Positions 1 to 8,688 of a stretch of DNA of 64,000 nt are shown piece after piece. Source of the DNA: Hyphomonadaceae bacterium (GTDB lineage: Bacteria > Pseudomonadota > Alphaproteobacteria > Caulobacterales > Hyphomonadaceae); NCBI GenBank assembly GCA_024743315.1, contig JANSWU010000002.1, forward strand, positions 124,001-188,000, written 5' to 3'. The translations under genes and the position numbers were made by a program. How positions within the stretch are numbered: the first letter of the stretch is position 1; each line of letters begins with the position of its first letter. The notes beneath the pieces are model-generated. The model worked only from the letters and a program-made list of their open reading frames with translations, was not told the origin of the DNA and ran no database searches.

Positions 1-469
1 AGGGCTCATTGCCCTCCCAATCGACAATCCAGGCTTCGATCTGGTCGACATCGTCCGGATCGAACAGGGTATCTTCGCTCAAGGTGCGCCCGATAATGGA
101 TGCCCCGCGCTTGTGGATGAGATCGGGGTCGCCGCTGATCAGATGGTGCCAGTCTGGCAGCGGCTTGCCTTCATGGATCAGCCGGTAAGAACACGACGCT
201 GGCATCCAGCGCAGTTCGGATACGTCTTTCGGGGTCAGAATCACACAATCCGGCACGTGTTGCTTGCGGTTGGGATAGTCGCTGCAGCGACACGTCTCTG
301 CGTCTAGCAGCTTACAGTGCAGGCGGGTCATCGCGATCTCGCCTGTGTCTTCATCTTCCAGCTTGATCAGGCAGCATTTGGCGCAGCCATCACATAATGA
401 CTCCCATTCATCGGGCGTCATCTCTTCGAGCCGTTTGGACTCCCAAAAAGGTGGCTTGCGCTCAGTCAC
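1..469 (-). CDS. YcgN-like UPF0260 family protein (3' end cut by window)
   Basis: The minus-strand reading frame runs off the left edge of the window, so the C-terminus is missing. The predicted protein begins near residue 1 with a PFWE motif, followed by CDGCAKCC (about residues 26-33), then further cysteines in HCKLLDAETCRC and a YPNRK segment. This cysteine pattern is that of the YkgJ/YcgN group (UPF0260), thought to bind zinc or an iron-sulfur centre; no enzymatic role is established. I chose the GTG at 467-469, which overlaps the stop of the upstream YciI-like gene, because the family's N-terminal FWE motif follows directly. An in-frame ATG 18 codons later would remove that motif. Confidence 0.8.
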   Translation of the reverse strand, partial: MTERKPPFWESKRLEEMTPDEWESLCDGCAKCCLIKLEDEDTGEIAMTRLHCKLLDAETCRCSDYPNRKQHVPDCVILTPKDVSELRWMPASCSYRLIHEGKPLPDWHHLISGDPDLIHKRGASIIGRTLSEDTLFDPDDVDQIEAWIVDWEGNEP

Positions 470-761
470 CCTTGGGGCCATCGCCGATCAGCCATTTGAA
501 CGGAATGATTTCCGTTGTCTCAAACAGGCCTGCTTTGGCATATGGGTCTTCTTTTGCCCAAGCCTCAGCGTCTGCGAGACTGTCAAAGGCGATGACAAAA
601 GTGGAGCCTTTCATGGTCTGACCATCTTCTGACAGAACCGGTCCGGCCATCGCGATCTGGTCCCCGAATTGGCCGGCCCATTTCAAATGGGCGTCCCGAT
701 TGGCCAGACGCAGCTCTGTGCTATTGGCCTTGTCGCGAGCATTGATCAGGAACAGGGGCAT
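462..761 (-). CDS. YciI-like protein (YCII domain)
   Basis: A 99-residue protein that is a single YCII domain, the ferredoxin-like fold seen in YciI. It has the N-terminal strand MPLFLINARDK, a central RDAHLKWA helix with the conserved His, then GPVLSEDGQTMKGS and the DPYAKAGLFE stretch typical of the family. Some YCII proteins act in dehalogenation or muconolactone-type chemistry, but for most, including this one, the substrate is unknown. It starts one base after the gpsA stop and overlaps the YcgN-like start by 8 bases, so gpsA, this gene and the YcgN-like gene are probably one transcript. Confidence 0.85.
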   Translation of the reverse strand: MPLFLINARDKANSTELRLANRDAHLKWAGQFGDQIAMAGPVLSEDGQTMKGSTFVIAFDSLADAEAWAKEDPYAKAGLFETTEIIPFKWLIGDGPKGD

Positions 762-762
762 C

Positions 763-1767
763 TCATTCTCCTTTATAGGGGCGGGCGAGCAGGGCCGTAA
801 TGGCGTCTGAAACGGTCATAGTCTCGCTCAAGATCGCATTCACCGCCTCGCAAATGGGCATTTCGACGGCGTGCTTATGCGCCAGGGCCACCAGGGCCGG
901 GGCGGTTGCCACGCCTTCGGTGACGGCGTTCCGCGCCGCCAGGATCTCTTGCGCGCTCTGGCCCTGGCCGAGGGCGAGCCCGAAGCTCATATTGCGCGAT
1001 TGCGGCGACGAACAGGTCAACACGAGGTCGCCGAGCCCGCATAGGCCAGCCAAAGTCTCGGCGCGCCCGCCCATCGCCACGCCGAGGCGCGTCATCTCGG
1101 CAAAGCCTCGGGCAATCAAAGCCGCATGAGCAGACTTTCCGAGGTCCAGCCCTTCAACAATGCCGCAGGCAATGGCGAGTACGTTTTTCACCGCTCCCCC
1201 GACTTCAGCGCCGATCAAATCATTTGTCCAATAGGGGCGGAACCCGGGTTGTCCGATGGCATCCATCAGGGCTTGGCCGAGCGCCTTGTCTTCGCAGGCG
1301 AGGGTGACGGCGGTCGGCAGGCCCTTCGAGACATCGGCGGCGAAGCTCGGTCCTGAGAGCACCGACGGGATGGCGTTCGGCAGGGTCTCGCGCAAGACAT
1401 CCGTCATCAGGCTGAGACTGTCGCGTTCAATGCCCTTGGCGCAGAGTAGGATAGGGGTGCCGTCGGTCACGTGCGGTTTGAGCTGCGTGAATACCGAGCG
1501 GGCGAACTGAGCTGGAACGACCGCGAGCAAAGCGTCGCATCCTGCGAGATCTGCCAGATCCGTGCTCGCGCGCATTTTCGGCAAAGGGACATTTTTGAGA
1601 TAAATCGGATTGCCATGGCCTTGGCTGAGCGCGCTTGCGACGTCTGGCTCGAGCGCCCAAATCGGAATATCCGGGGCGCTGGTCTCGGCTTTGGCATAAA
1701 GCGATGCGGCCAGGGCCGTGCCCCAGGCACCGGCGCCGAGTACGCCAATTCGCGTGTATCCTGTCAC
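763..1767 (-). CDS. gpsA: NAD(P)-dependent glycerol-3-phosphate dehydrogenase
   Basis: GpsA reduces dihydroxyacetone phosphate to sn-glycerol 3-phosphate for phospholipid synthesis in the cytoplasm. The N-terminus has the Rossmann motif [13 protein letters not shown]. Later come the conserved [11 protein letters not shown], the catalytic-lysine region [12 protein letters not shown], and [15 protein letters not shown] and SRN, all hallmarks of the family. The frame is open upstream to a GTG at 1816-1818, but that extension lies in the intergenic dyad. I prefer the GTG at 1765-1767, preceded by a purine-rich GAGAG and giving about 334 residues, the usual family length. It heads the gpsA-yciI-ycgN-like transcript. 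Confidence 0.92.
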   Translation of the reverse strand: MTGYTRIGVLGAGAWGTALAASLYAKAETSAPDIPIWALEPDVASALSQGHGNPIYLKNVPLPKMRASTDLADLAGCDALLAVVPAQFARSVFTQLKPHVTDGTPILLCAKGIERDSLSLMTDVLRETLPNAIPSVLSGPSFAADVSKGLPTAVTLACEDKALGQALMDAIGQPGFRPYWTNDLIGAEVGGAVKNVLAIACGIVEGLDLGKSAHAALIARGFAEMTRLGVAMGGRAETLAGLCGLGDLVLTCSSPQSRNMSFGLALGQGQSAQEILAARNAVTEGVATAPALVALAHKHAVEMPICEAVNAILSETMTVSDAITALLARPYKGE

Positions 1768-1787
1768 ACTCTTAACTCTCTGCTGCA

Positions 1788-1819
1788 TGTGAAATTGAAC
1801 AATTTGTTGATCATTCACA
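1788..1819. promoter_or_regulatory. nested dyad, possible TetR operator
   Basis: Outer arms TGTGAA (1788-1793) and TTCACA (1814-1819) enclose AACAATTTGTT (1798-1808), an 11-base palindrome apart from its central base. Both dyads are centred at about 1803. The element sits in the short gap between gpsA and the divergent TetR-family gene, the normal place for an autoregulatory operator. Binding is inferred, not shown. Confidence 0.4.
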
Positions 1820-1840
1820 CTTTTCCACTATTCTATCCGC

Positions 1841-2458
1841 ATGACCGAAAAACTCGATACCCGTGAGCAGATCCTCCATGCCGCTATGGAGCGTATCATG
1901 CACTATGGCTACGCCAAGACGACAATGGCGGAGATTGCCCGCGATTGCGGAATGTCCGCTGGCAACATCTATCGATTCTTCGCCTCGAAGATAGACATTG
2001 CTGAAGCCATGGCGCGCAAACTGAATATGGAGATCAACGCGGCCAATGCGGCTTTGGTCCGGGGCAAAGGCGGTGCGGTCGAGAAAATGCGCCGGTTCCA
2101 TCACAACGCTCTGAAGACCACGTTCGAAAAGCTCGACAAGGACGCCAAGGTGCTCGAAGTCGCCGAAGTGCTGTCGCATGAGCGTCCGACCTTCGCTAAT
2201 GAAGAAATGGCGCAGGAGCGGGTTTATCTGGTGCAATTGCTCGAGCAGGGCATTACCGAAGGCGTTTTCGCGCCGATGGAAAACCCGAATTTTATTGCCG
2301 AGATGATGCAATCGGCGACCATGAAATTCCGCTATCCGCAGCTCTGGTCGCGCCTGACCCTGCCCAAGCTGGAACGGGAGCTGGATGGGGTCATGGATAT
2401 CATCCTGGCTGGGTTAAGCGTTCCTATCAAGACGCGTGAGCTATTGAACGCTGAATAA
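1841..2458 (+). CDS. TetR/AcrR-family transcriptional regulator
   Basis: A 205-residue one-component regulator. Residues 1-55 form a TetR helix-turn-helix: DTREQILHAAMERIMHYGYA, then TTMAEIARDCGMSAGNIYRFF, where the GMSAGNIYRFF recognition helix is very close to the family consensus. The rest is a helical ligand-binding and dimerisation domain without a recognisable inducer signature. It is divergent from gpsA, and a nested dyad lies in the intergenic gap, so autoregulation and possible control of gpsA are plausible. The ATG at 1841 begins just before the first helix. Confidence 0.9.
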   Translation: MTEKLDTREQILHAAMERIMHYGYAKTTMAEIARDCGMSAGNIYRFFASKIDIAEAMARKLNMEINAANAALVRGKGGAVEKMRRFHHNALKTTFEKLDKDAKVLEVAEVLSHERPTFANEEMAQERVYLVQLLEQGITEGVFAPMENPNFIAEMMQSATMKFRYPQLWSRLTLPKLERELDGVMDIILAGLSVPIKTRELLNAE

Positions 2459-2555
2459 TTTTCAAATCATTCATTGATTTTTGTTTTTTAGTCCCTAGAT
2501 TGAGGTCGTGGGCAGCGAATGGTCGCGCTCCACAACGCTAAGAAGGACTAATCCC

Positions 2556-2672
2556 ATGCGTGTTTCCTCCCCAACAGAAGCTCGTACGAGCCTGATCGCA
2601 ACCGCACTCTCTCTTCCACTTGCCGTCATCGGCGCAGTTCTGACCCTCGGTCTGTTTGGAAGCGTGGTTTGA
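2556..2672 (+). CDS. small single-pass membrane protein (38 aa)
   Basis: A short frame beginning MRVSSPTEARTSL, followed by an uninterrupted hydrophobic helix of about 24 residues (IATALSLPLAVIGAVLTLG and onward) that reaches nearly to the C-terminus. A good ribosome-binding site, AGAAGGA, lies at 2541-2547, nine bases before the ATG. A strong hairpin lies 12 bases after the stop. N-terminal polar part, one transmembrane helix and own expression signals argue for a real small protein, but I do not recognise it. Confidence 0.5.
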   Translation: MRVSSPTEARTSLIATALSLPLAVIGAVLTLGLFGSVV

Positions 2673-2684
2673 GCTTGATCGAGC

Positions 2685-2739
2685 GCCCGGCCTGATCCCC
2701 TTGCAGGCCGGGCCGTGATCAATCGAGTTCTGCTCGATT
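2685..2739. terminator. double hairpin between convergent genes
   Basis: A perfect 10-bp stem GCCCGGCCTG/CAGGCCGGGC (2685-2694 and 2704-2713) with a 9-base loop is followed by a second hairpin, AATCGAG/CTCGATT (2721-2727 and 2733-2739). The second stem touches the glmS stop codon. There is no long T run on either side. The position between the convergent small membrane-protein gene and glmS suggests a bidirectional transcription end or transcript-stabilising structure. Confidence 0.55.
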
Positions 2740-4573
2740 ATTCAACCGTGACTGACTTGGCGAGATTTCGCGGTTGGTCGACATCTGTGCCTTTCTCCAC
2801 CGCAATATGATAGGCCAGCATCTGCACCGGTAACGAATACAGGATCGGGGCAACAAACGGATCGCATTCCGGCATTTCAATGCGGTAGGCGGGTGTATCC
2901 CCAGCCTCTTCCAGGCCGCTCTTATCACTGATCAACAAGACATTGCCGCGCCGCGCCGCCACTTCTTGCAGATTAGACAGCGACTTATCAAAAAGCGCGT
3001 CATGCGGCGCAACGAACACCACCGGGGTTTCTTCGTCGATCAAGGCAATTGGGCCATGCTTGAGTTCGCCGCTGGCATAGCCTTCGGCGTGAATATAGCT
3101 GATTTCCTTCAGCTTTAAGGCGCCCTCCAGCGCGATTGGGTAATGTACACCACGCCCGAGATAGATGACATCCCTGGCCTTTGAAAGCTCGCGCGCCAAT
3201 CGGGCAATCGGTTCGTCTTGTGCGAAACTGGTGGCAATCAGGCGCGGAATGCCGCTGAGGGCTTTGACCAGCGTTTTTTCTTTCTCTCGGTCGAGATGGC
3301 CCCGAGCTTTACCCGCCGCGATGGCAGCTGCGGCGAGTGCGCAAAGCTGTGCCGTAAAGGCCTTGGTCGATGCAACGCCAATTTCGGGTCCGGCCAGGGT
3401 TGGCAGCACGAGATCCACTTCCCGGGCAATGGTCGAGGTTGGGACATTCACCACCGCCGCTGTCTTCAAGCCTGCTTCCTTGCAATAGCGGAGCGCTGCA
3501 AGCGTGTCCGCTGTTTCCCCGGATTGACTGACGAAGAGCGCCAGACCGCCTTGGTTGGGCAGGGCCGGCTGGCGATAGCGGAACTCGGAGGCAATGTCGG
3601 TTTTGACCGGCAATCCGGCGATCTGCTCGAACCAGTATTCGGCCACGCAGGTGGCATAATAGGCGGTGCCGCACGCGACCATATGCAAGTGGGTCACCGA
3701 CGCCCAATCAATGGCATTTTCGTCGCCAGGCAGGGTGATGGATTGATCCAGAGCGTCGACATAAGCGCCAATCGTGCGCGCGGTGCTGTCGGGTTGCTCA
3801 AAGATCTCCTTTTGCATGAAATGGCGATAATTGCCTTTCTCGACCGTGGCGCCAGCGGCCTGGACGAGGCTCACAGGGCGTTCGACTTTGTTCCCCGCTG
3901 CGTCGAATATGTCATAGCCATCATGGTGCAAGACGCACCAATCGCCTTCTTCGAGGTAGATCACGCGGTTGGTGAACGGCGCGACGGCCAAGGCGTCAGA
4001 TCCGAGGAACATCTCGTCATCCCCTATCCCGATGACCAGAGGCGATCCTTTCCGCGCGCCGATCAGCAGGTCCTGATGACCTTCGAACAAGATGCCGAGG
4101 GCAAATGCCCCCTCTAATTCCATCAGAGAAGACTGAACCGCTTTAACCGGATCTTTGCCGCTCTTCAGGTGCGATGAAATCAGGTGGGCGATCGTCTCTG
4201 TGTCCGTTTCGGTCTCGAACACATGCCCTTGGCTTTCCAGATCTTGGCGAAGGCGTCGGAAATTTTCGATGATGCCATTATGGACCAGGGCCACTGGTCC
4301 GGAGACGTGCGGGTGAGCGTTTTGCGTGTTGGCGGCCCCGTGGGTTGCCCACCTTGTGTGACCGATTCCGGTCGATCCGCTGATAGGCGTGTCATCGAGC
4401 ACGGCCTGCAAATTGGCGAGTTTGCCAGCGGCGCGACGACGATCGAGTTTGCCATTTGAAAGCGTGGCAATCCCGGCACTGTCATAGCCGCGATATTCCA
4501 GTCGCCGCAACGCTTCCATTGCCCGATTTGCGGCTGAGCCCTGGCGGCTGAGAATGCCGATAATTCCACACAT
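2738..4573 (-). CDS. glmS: glutamine--fructose-6-phosphate aminotransferase
   Basis: GlmS makes glucosamine 6-phosphate from fructose 6-phosphate and glutamine, the first committed step to UDP-GlcNAc for peptidoglycan and lipid A. The 611-residue protein starts MCGIIGIL, so the nucleophile Cys is exposed once Met is removed; an upstream 18-codon extension of the open frame was rejected for that reason. The N-terminal glutaminase domain (GYDSAGIA, TRWATHG) is followed by two SIS domains (FVSQSGETADT, ASTKAFTAQL, YLGRGVHYPIALEGALKLKE). The end, PRNLAKSVTVE, is canonical. GlmM lies 0.9 kb away on the other strand. I saw no glmS ribozyme-like leader. Confidence 0.97.
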   Translation of the reverse strand: MCGIIGILSRQGSAANRAMEALRRLEYRGYDSAGIATLSNGKLDRRRAAGKLANLQAVLDDTPISGSTGIGHTRWATHGAANTQNAHPHVSGPVALVHNGIIENFRRLRQDLESQGHVFETETDTETIAHLISSHLKSGKDPVKAVQSSLMELEGAFALGILFEGHQDLLIGARKGSPLVIGIGDDEMFLGSDALAVAPFTNRVIYLEEGDWCVLHHDGYDIFDAAGNKVERPVSLVQAAGATVEKGNYRHFMQKEIFEQPDSTARTIGAYVDALDQSITLPGDENAIDWASVTHLHMVACGTAYYATCVAEYWFEQIAGLPVKTDIASEFRYRQPALPNQGGLALFVSQSGETADTLAALRYCKEAGLKTAAVVNVPTSTIAREVDLVLPTLAGPEIGVASTKAFTAQLCALAAAAIAAGKARGHLDREKEKTLVKALSGIPRLIATSFAQDEPIARLARELSKARDVIYLGRGVHYPIALEGALKLKEISYIHAEGYASGELKHGPIALIDEETPVVFVAPHDALFDKSLSNLQEVAARRGNVLLISDKSGLEEAGDTPAYRIEMPECDPFVAPILYSLPVQMLAYHIAVEKGTDVDQPRNLAKSVTVE

Positions 4574-4684
4574 ATTCTGTACTCCACGCACGTCTTTGAG
4601 TCGGCTTCTCCTAAACCGACGCTCCAAATTGCGTCATTGCAAATCGTGTTTCGAATTGTGTCTAAGAGTTTGTCCAAATTGAAG

Positions 4685-4708
4685 AAAAAAGGGGGCCATT
4701 TGGCCCCC
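4685..4708 (-). terminator. rho-independent terminator of the lipoprotein gene
   Basis: Read on the minus strand, an 8-bp GC-rich stem GGGGGCCA/TGGCCCCC with a 2-base loop (4691-4708) is followed by six T residues (4685-4690). It lies about 45 bases after the stop of the lipoprotein gene at 4753-5298 and insulates glmS from it. Confidence 0.85.
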
Positions 4709-4752
4709 CTCAAAGTCAATCTAGATTGTGTTGGGCTTAACCCCAGCGCGGA

Positions 4753-5298
4753 TTATGAGCCGCTTGCTGTCATATCGTCTGCACCGGCCGCCCGGCAGCA
4801 GCGAACCTGCATTTCGAGCACGCGGCTATTGAAGCGGCATTGCTCATTGTTTAGCTCACGCAGGAAGGAGAGCCCACCCGCGCGATGTGTGTAGCGGGTC
4901 TGGACACAGCCCATCACTGTGTAACCCGGCTCGCATGTACCGATGTTCGACTTCTGGATCGTCGTGGTTTTGCAATCCAGATCCTTCTCGGACAGGTAAT
5001 TGGCGAGCGAGTAGGCTTCGTCCGCACGGCTTTGAGCGGCGTCTGCAGAAGCTTGCGCCGCAGAAGCGGCTGACATGGCGCTGTCTGCCATCTGGCGCGC
5101 TTCGCCGAGGCTCATATTGGTTTCCGCCAATGCGGTTGAGTTTCCGTCGATCTCAACCTTCAGGCGGCAAACATCTTCAGCCACGCGATCTGGGTTGGCG
5201 CAGTACTCTGCGACTGTCATATCTGAAGGAAGGCCCGTGGCACATCCGGCGAGTGTCGCGGCGAGCATACTGCCCACCAGAAATGTTTTAATACGCAT
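4753..5298 (-). CDS. alanine-rich coiled-coil lipoprotein
   Basis: A 181-residue secreted lipoprotein: MRIKTFLVGSMLAATLAGC is a signal peptide ending in the lipobox LAGC. Residues about 50-95 are an Ala-rich heptad stretch (MADSAMSAASAAQASADAAQ), like the alanine-zipper coiled coils of Lpp and related envelope proteins. The C-terminal third has six cysteines (including CKTTT, TCEPGY, GCVQTRY, QCRF and RCCR), suggesting a small disulfide-stabilised domain. I do not recognise the family. It is monocistronic, with its own terminator. A trimeric coiled-coil stalk carrying a cysteine-rich head is a reasonable inference. Confidence 0.8.
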   Translation of the reverse strand: MRIKTFLVGSMLAATLAGCATGLPSDMTVAEYCANPDRVAEDVCRLKVEIDGNSTALAETNMSLGEARQMADSAMSAASAAQASADAAQSRADEAYSLANYLSEKDLDCKTTTIQKSNIGTCEPGYTVMGCVQTRYTHRAGGLSFLRELNNEQCRFNSRVLEMQVRCCRAAGADDMTASGS

Positions 5299-5454
5299 TT
5301 TGCGTGTCCTCTGTTATCCCCAACGCAAACCTTTATGCAGAAGATATGCCATAGGAGTTTAATACGCCCTTGGAATTCTTCACAAAAGTATGGCATGCGC
5401 CATGTGAGGTTACAAACCATCCTCGATGGGGGCGAAGCAAGGATTTAGCGCATT
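5299..5454. other. divergent intergenic region (lipoprotein/glmM)
   Basis: About 155 bases between two divergent genes; promoters for both must lie here. It contains a short dyad ATGGC-4-GCCAT near 5392-5405 and an AAGGA about a dozen bases before the glmM ATG. I cannot assign a convincing -35/-10 pair and see no RNA gene. Confidence 0.4.
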
Positions 5455-6801
5455 ATGACACGCAAATACTTCGGAACAGACGGAATCCGTGGCACAGCGA
5501 ACACACCTCCAATGACGCCGGAAATTGCTATGCGGCTTGGAATGGCGGCCGGAAAATACTTCCGAACCACGAGTTCACGCCGCCACAGTGTGGTGATCGG
5601 AAAGGATACGCGCCTGTCCGGATACATGATCGAGCCTGCGCTTGTGGCCGGATTTACATCGGTCGGCATGGACGTGACTTTGTTTGGTCCTTTGCCGACC
5701 CCAGGTGTGGCGATGATGACGCGCTCGCTGCGGGCGGATCTCGGGGTCATGATTTCTGCCAGCCACAATAGTTATGAAGATAATGGCATCAAATTGTTCG
5801 GCCCGAACGGCTATAAGCTTTCTGATGAGATTGAGCTGGAAATCGAAAGCCGTATGGATCGGGCGCTGGACGATAAATTGGCCGGCTCAGAAGAGCTCGG
5901 TCGAACCAAGCGGGTTGATGATGCGCAGGCGCGTTATGTCGAGATTGTCAAAGCCAGTTTCCCGCGCCGGATGAACCTGAAAGGCCTGCGCATCTGTATC
6001 GATTGTGCGAATGGCGCTGCTTATAAAGTGGCCCCCGCTGCCCTTTATGAACTCGGCGCAGAGGTCTTTAAAATCGGTGTCGAACCGAATGGCTTCAATA
6101 TCAATCTTGAGGTTGGCTCGACTGACACGCGCGCCTTGAAGGAGGCGGTCCAGACCTATCGCGCGGATATCGGGATTGCCCTCGATGGCGACGCCGATCG
6201 TTGCATTATTATTGATGAACAAGGCCATGAAGTGGATGGCGACCAGCTCATAGGCTTGATTGCGGCACATTGGAAAAAGCGGGGGCAATTGTCCCAACCG
6301 GGCGTTGTGACGACGGTGATGTCCAATCTCGGGCTTGAAAAGCATCTTGAAAAACTCGGGCTCAGCCTGGAACGCACCAAAGTTGGCGATCGTTATGTGG
6401 TCGAGCGGATGCGCGAAGGCGGCTTCAATCTGGGCGGCGAGCAGTCCGGGCATATTGTCATGTCGGATTATTCGACCACCGGGGACGGCTTGATGGCGGC
6501 CCTGCAAGTGCTGGCCGTCATGGTCGAGATGGAAAAACCGCTCTCTGAGATCGCACATGTGTTTGACCCAGTGCCGCAAAAACTGGTCAATGTTCGCTAC
6601 AAGAATGGCGCGCCGCTGGAAGAAGAGTCGGTTAAAGCCGCCATTGCGGATGCCGAGAAAAAGCTCGGCAAAAAAGGGCGCCTGGTGATCCGTAAATCCG
6701 GGACTGAGCCGCTTATTCGCGTGATGGCCGAAGCGACCAATGCCAAACTGATGGATTCAGCGGTGGAGACCGTGGCCGACGCCGTTCGCGCGGTCAGCTA
6801 A
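5455..6801 (+). CDS. glmM: phosphoglucosamine mutase
   Basis: GlmM interconverts glucosamine 6-phosphate and glucosamine 1-phosphate, the step after GlmS on the way to UDP-GlcNAc. The 448-residue length is typical. Visible motifs: [10 protein letters not shown] at the N-terminus, the phosphoserine loop [14 protein letters not shown] with catalytic Ser at about residue 103, the metal-binding DGDADRC loop, GEQSGHIV, and the C-terminal phosphate-binding [12 protein letters not shown]. Its 3' end overlaps the convergent ThiE-like gene by 8 bases. The nearest ribosome-binding site, AAGGA, is somewhat far from the ATG, but no alternative start keeps the KYFGTDG motif. Confidence 0.97.
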   Translation: MTRKYFGTDGIRGTANTPPMTPEIAMRLGMAAGKYFRTTSSRRHSVVIGKDTRLSGYMIEPALVAGFTSVGMDVTLFGPLPTPGVAMMTRSLRADLGVMISASHNSYEDNGIKLFGPNGYKLSDEIELEIESRMDRALDDKLAGSEELGRTKRVDDAQARYVEIVKASFPRRMNLKGLRICIDCANGAAYKVAPAALYELGAEVFKIGVEPNGFNINLEVGSTDTRALKEAVQTYRADIGIALDGDADRCIIIDEQGHEVDGDQLIGLIAAHWKKRGQLSQPGVVTTVMSNLGLEKHLEKLGLSLERTKVGDRYVVERMREGGFNLGGEQSGHIVMSDYSTTGDGLMAALQVLAVMVEMEKPLSEIAHVFDPVPQKLVNVRYKNGAPLEEESVKAAIADAEKKLGKKGRLVIRKSGTEPLIRVMAEATNAKLMDSAVETVADAVRAVS

Positions 6802-7411
6802 AGGCCGAGACGGCGCTCAGCCCGGCGCAGGCCGCAATTTGACCCGAATTTGTCGCGGTCACGCCGCCCAGGGCATAGATGGGCAGGGTGTTGCCGTTAA
6901 CCAGCGTTCTAAAGCGCGCCGTGCCGAGCGGTGTGCCCGCGCTTTTGCTTTTTGATGGATACACGCTGGAGACCAGAACCGCATCGATGCCGTATTGCTG
7001 CGCGCGCCAGATCGCCCGGCGCGAATGCGCACTCGCGGTTTGCACGGCGAACTGATCGCGCCATGCGCGTGCCTTAACGAGGCGGACTTCGGGCCAATGT
7101 ACGCCGTCGGCGCCGACGCGCTTCGCCAAGTCAGGATCTGCAGCAATCAACAAAGTCAGGTGACGCCGCTCGGACATGTCCGCGAGGGCATGGGCCATAT
7201 CTGTTCGGTCCGCCGCCCCGAAATGCCGATAGATGATCCCGCAGCCAGCCGGCAGAGTCTCGGCGATGGCGAGCGGGTCCGGGGTGCGGTCCGGGTCGGT
7301 CAGAAACAGGAGCGGGGGAAGATGGGTTGGAAAATGCGATTCCACTTGTCGGATCGCGGCGCGCCACTTGCGGGCCGTTGCGGCTTGGTGTTTCAACCCC
7401 ATGATGAGCAT
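6794..7411 (-). CDS. thiamine phosphate synthase-like protein (ThiE/TenI family)
   Basis: A 205-residue protein with a TIM-barrel pattern like ThiE/Ten[14 protein letters not shown] near the start, GADGVHWPE, a TASAHS turn, [20 protein letters not shown] (matching the pyrophosphate loop) and a C-terminal [11 protein letters not shown]. ThiE joins hydroxymethylpyrimidine pyrophosphate and thiazole phosphate to thiamine phosphate; TenI-like relatives act as aminohydrolase or thiazole tautomerase. No other thiamine gene is nearby and the protein is divergent, so the exact reaction is open. Either ATG at 7411 or the in-frame ATG three codons on could be used. The gene overlaps the divergent yggS start. 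Confidence 0.7.
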   Translation of the reverse strand: MLIMGLKHQAATARKWRAAIRQVESHFPTHLPPLLFLTDPDRTPDPLAIAETLPAGCGIIYRHFGAADRTDMAHALADMSERRHLTLLIAADPDLAKRVGADGVHWPEVRLVKARAWRDQFAVQTASAHSRRAIWRAQQYGIDAVLVSSVYPSKSKSAGTPLGTARFRTLVNGNTLPIYALGGVTATNSGQIAACAGLSAVSAFS

Positions 7412-8063
7412 TGATACACAGCCCCTTCACATCCGCGAAGCCCGCGCACGCATTCTTTCTGAAATTGGAGGGGATGTGACTTTGGTGGCGGCCTCGAAGC
7501 GTCAACCGGAGGAACGGATTGCCGCAGCGCTTGACGCCGGGCAGCGCGTGTTCGGCGAAAACCGGGTGCAGGAAGCCATGGCGCGCTGGACTGACCGCCA
7601 GGCCGAATATCCAGATCTGGAGTTACGCCTGATCGGGCCCTTGCAGACGAACAAGGCAGAGGACGCTGTCACGCTGTTCGATGTGATCGAAACGCTCGAC
7701 CGGGAAAAGCTGCTCAAGGCCTTGATCAAGGCGGTGGCCAAAACCGGCGTGTCGCCGCCCGATCTTCTGATCCAAGTCAATACAGGAGACGAGCCGCAAA
7801 AAGGAGGGGCCAGCGTGGAGGGATTACCAGCTCTGTTGGCCGCCGCCCGCGAGACCTATCCGGGCGAGGTCGCAGGCTTGATGTGTATCCCGCCCGCAGA
7901 CGAGCCAGCCGGGCCGCATTTCGCCCTCTTGAAAAAGCTGGCCGATCAGTTCGACCTGCCAGTCGTGAGCATGGGGATGAGCGGCGATTATGCGCTGGCG
8001 GCCAGGCTCGGTGCGACCCATGTCCGTGTCGGGACGGCCTTCTTCGGAGCCCGCGAGACCTAA
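7401..8063 (+). CDS. YggS-family PLP-binding protein
   Basis: A 220-residue PLP-homeostasis protein with an alanine-racemase-like barrel. VTLVAASKRQPEE carries the PLP lysine; FGENRVQEA, LIGPLQTNKA, LLIQVNTGDEPQKGG, GLMCIPPA and VSMGMSGDYALAARLGATHVRVGTAFFG are all diagnostic. The frame is open for 56 codons upstream, but that region is antisense to the ThiE-like gene. I place the start at the ATG pair 7401/7404, which gives the usual length. No strong Shine-Dalgarno is visible. The gene overlaps its divergent neighbour at the 5' end and a TetR gene by 4 bases at the 3' end. Confidence 0.9.
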   Translation: MMSIDTQPLHIREARARILSEIGGDVTLVAASKRQPEERIAAALDAGQRVFGENRVQEAMARWTDRQAEYPDLELRLIGPLQTNKAEDAVTLFDVIETLDREKLLKALIKAVAKTGVSPPDLLIQVNTGDEPQKGGASVEGLPALLAAARETYPGEVAGLMCIPPADEPAGPHFALLKKLADQFDLPVVSMGMSGDYALAARLGATHVRVGTAFFGARET

Positions 8064-8644
8064 ATGGCGTGTTTGGCGATTAGCGCGTCCAGATGCGTGG
8101 TCACCGCAGTCATGATCAGATCGCGCCAGGCCGCATTCGGGATCAATTCCGTCGCTTCATGATCTTGCAGGCTGACATAGCCATGCGCCAGGGCCCAAAG
8201 CTGCAGCGCCGCCTCGCGTTTCTGTCGCCCGGACAGGGCTTGCGGGAGTACTTTTGAGACCAGGTGGGTGAGGCGATTGAAGGCTTCTTCGCCGACCGCC
8301 GTCGCCGCAGAGGAGGGGGTATAGGTGGGGTCCCCTCGACCGAAGATGAGCTGGTAATGGCCGCGCTGACGGGCCGCGAGGTCAATGTAATTTGACAGCC
8401 CTTGCAGCACTGCGTCGCGCGGTGAGGCGGCATCATCCTCCGCTTCGATGGCGCGCATCACCATTTGAAAGCCTTCAATATAAAGCGCGTCGAGAATGCC
8501 CTGCTTACCGTTGAAGTGATTGTAAATCCCGATGGTCGACAGCCCAGCACGTTTGGAGATGGCGCGGACACTCAAGCCGCTGGCACCTGATTCCGAGAAC
8601 AGGTCTGAAGCCGCTATTAGGATTTTCGCCTTAGATTCAACCAT
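8060..8644 (-). CDS. TetR-family regulator of the adjacent flavoprotein gene
   Basis: The protein has an N-terminal helix-turn-helix (ILIAASDLFSESGASGLSVR, AISKRAGLSTIGIYNHF) followed by a TetR_C-type helical region with LGL-like QGLSNYIDLAARQRGHYQLIFG. I prefer the ATG at 8644 (MVESKAKIL) over the in-frame GTG at 8656. Two 13-base palindromes lie within 50 bases upstream, between this gene and the divergent flavoprotein gene, so it most likely represses both. The ligand would be a substrate or product of that oxidoreductase. Confidence 0.88.
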   Translation of the reverse strand: MVESKAKILIAASDLFSESGASGLSVRAISKRAGLSTIGIYNHFNGKQGILDALYIEGFQMVMRAIEAEDDAASPRDAVLQGLSNYIDLAARQRGHYQLIFGRGDPTYTPSSAATAVGEEAFNRLTHLVSKVLPQALSGRQKREAALQLWALAHGYVSLQDHEATELIPNAAWRDLIMTAVTTHLDALIAKHAI

Positions 8645-8665
8645 GGGTAAATTCACTTGACTTTC

Positions 8666-8680
8666 AATAACGGTGTTATT
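8666..8680. promoter_or_regulatory. TetR operator site 1
   Basis: AATAACGGTGTTATT is a perfect dyad around a 3-base centre (AATAAC/GTTATT). It lies 22 bases upstream of the regulator's ATG and would overlap its promoter. Confidence 0.7.
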
Positions 8681-8688
8681 AGCAGATC

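Noticed and set aside
3218-4117. Long plus-strand open frame of about 299 codons
   Set aside because: It is antisense to glmS, whose motifs are unambiguous; the translation has no domain or start signals.
5388-5406. ATGGC/GCCAT dyad before glmM
   Set aside because: Five-base arms are expected by chance, and no regulator is adjacent.
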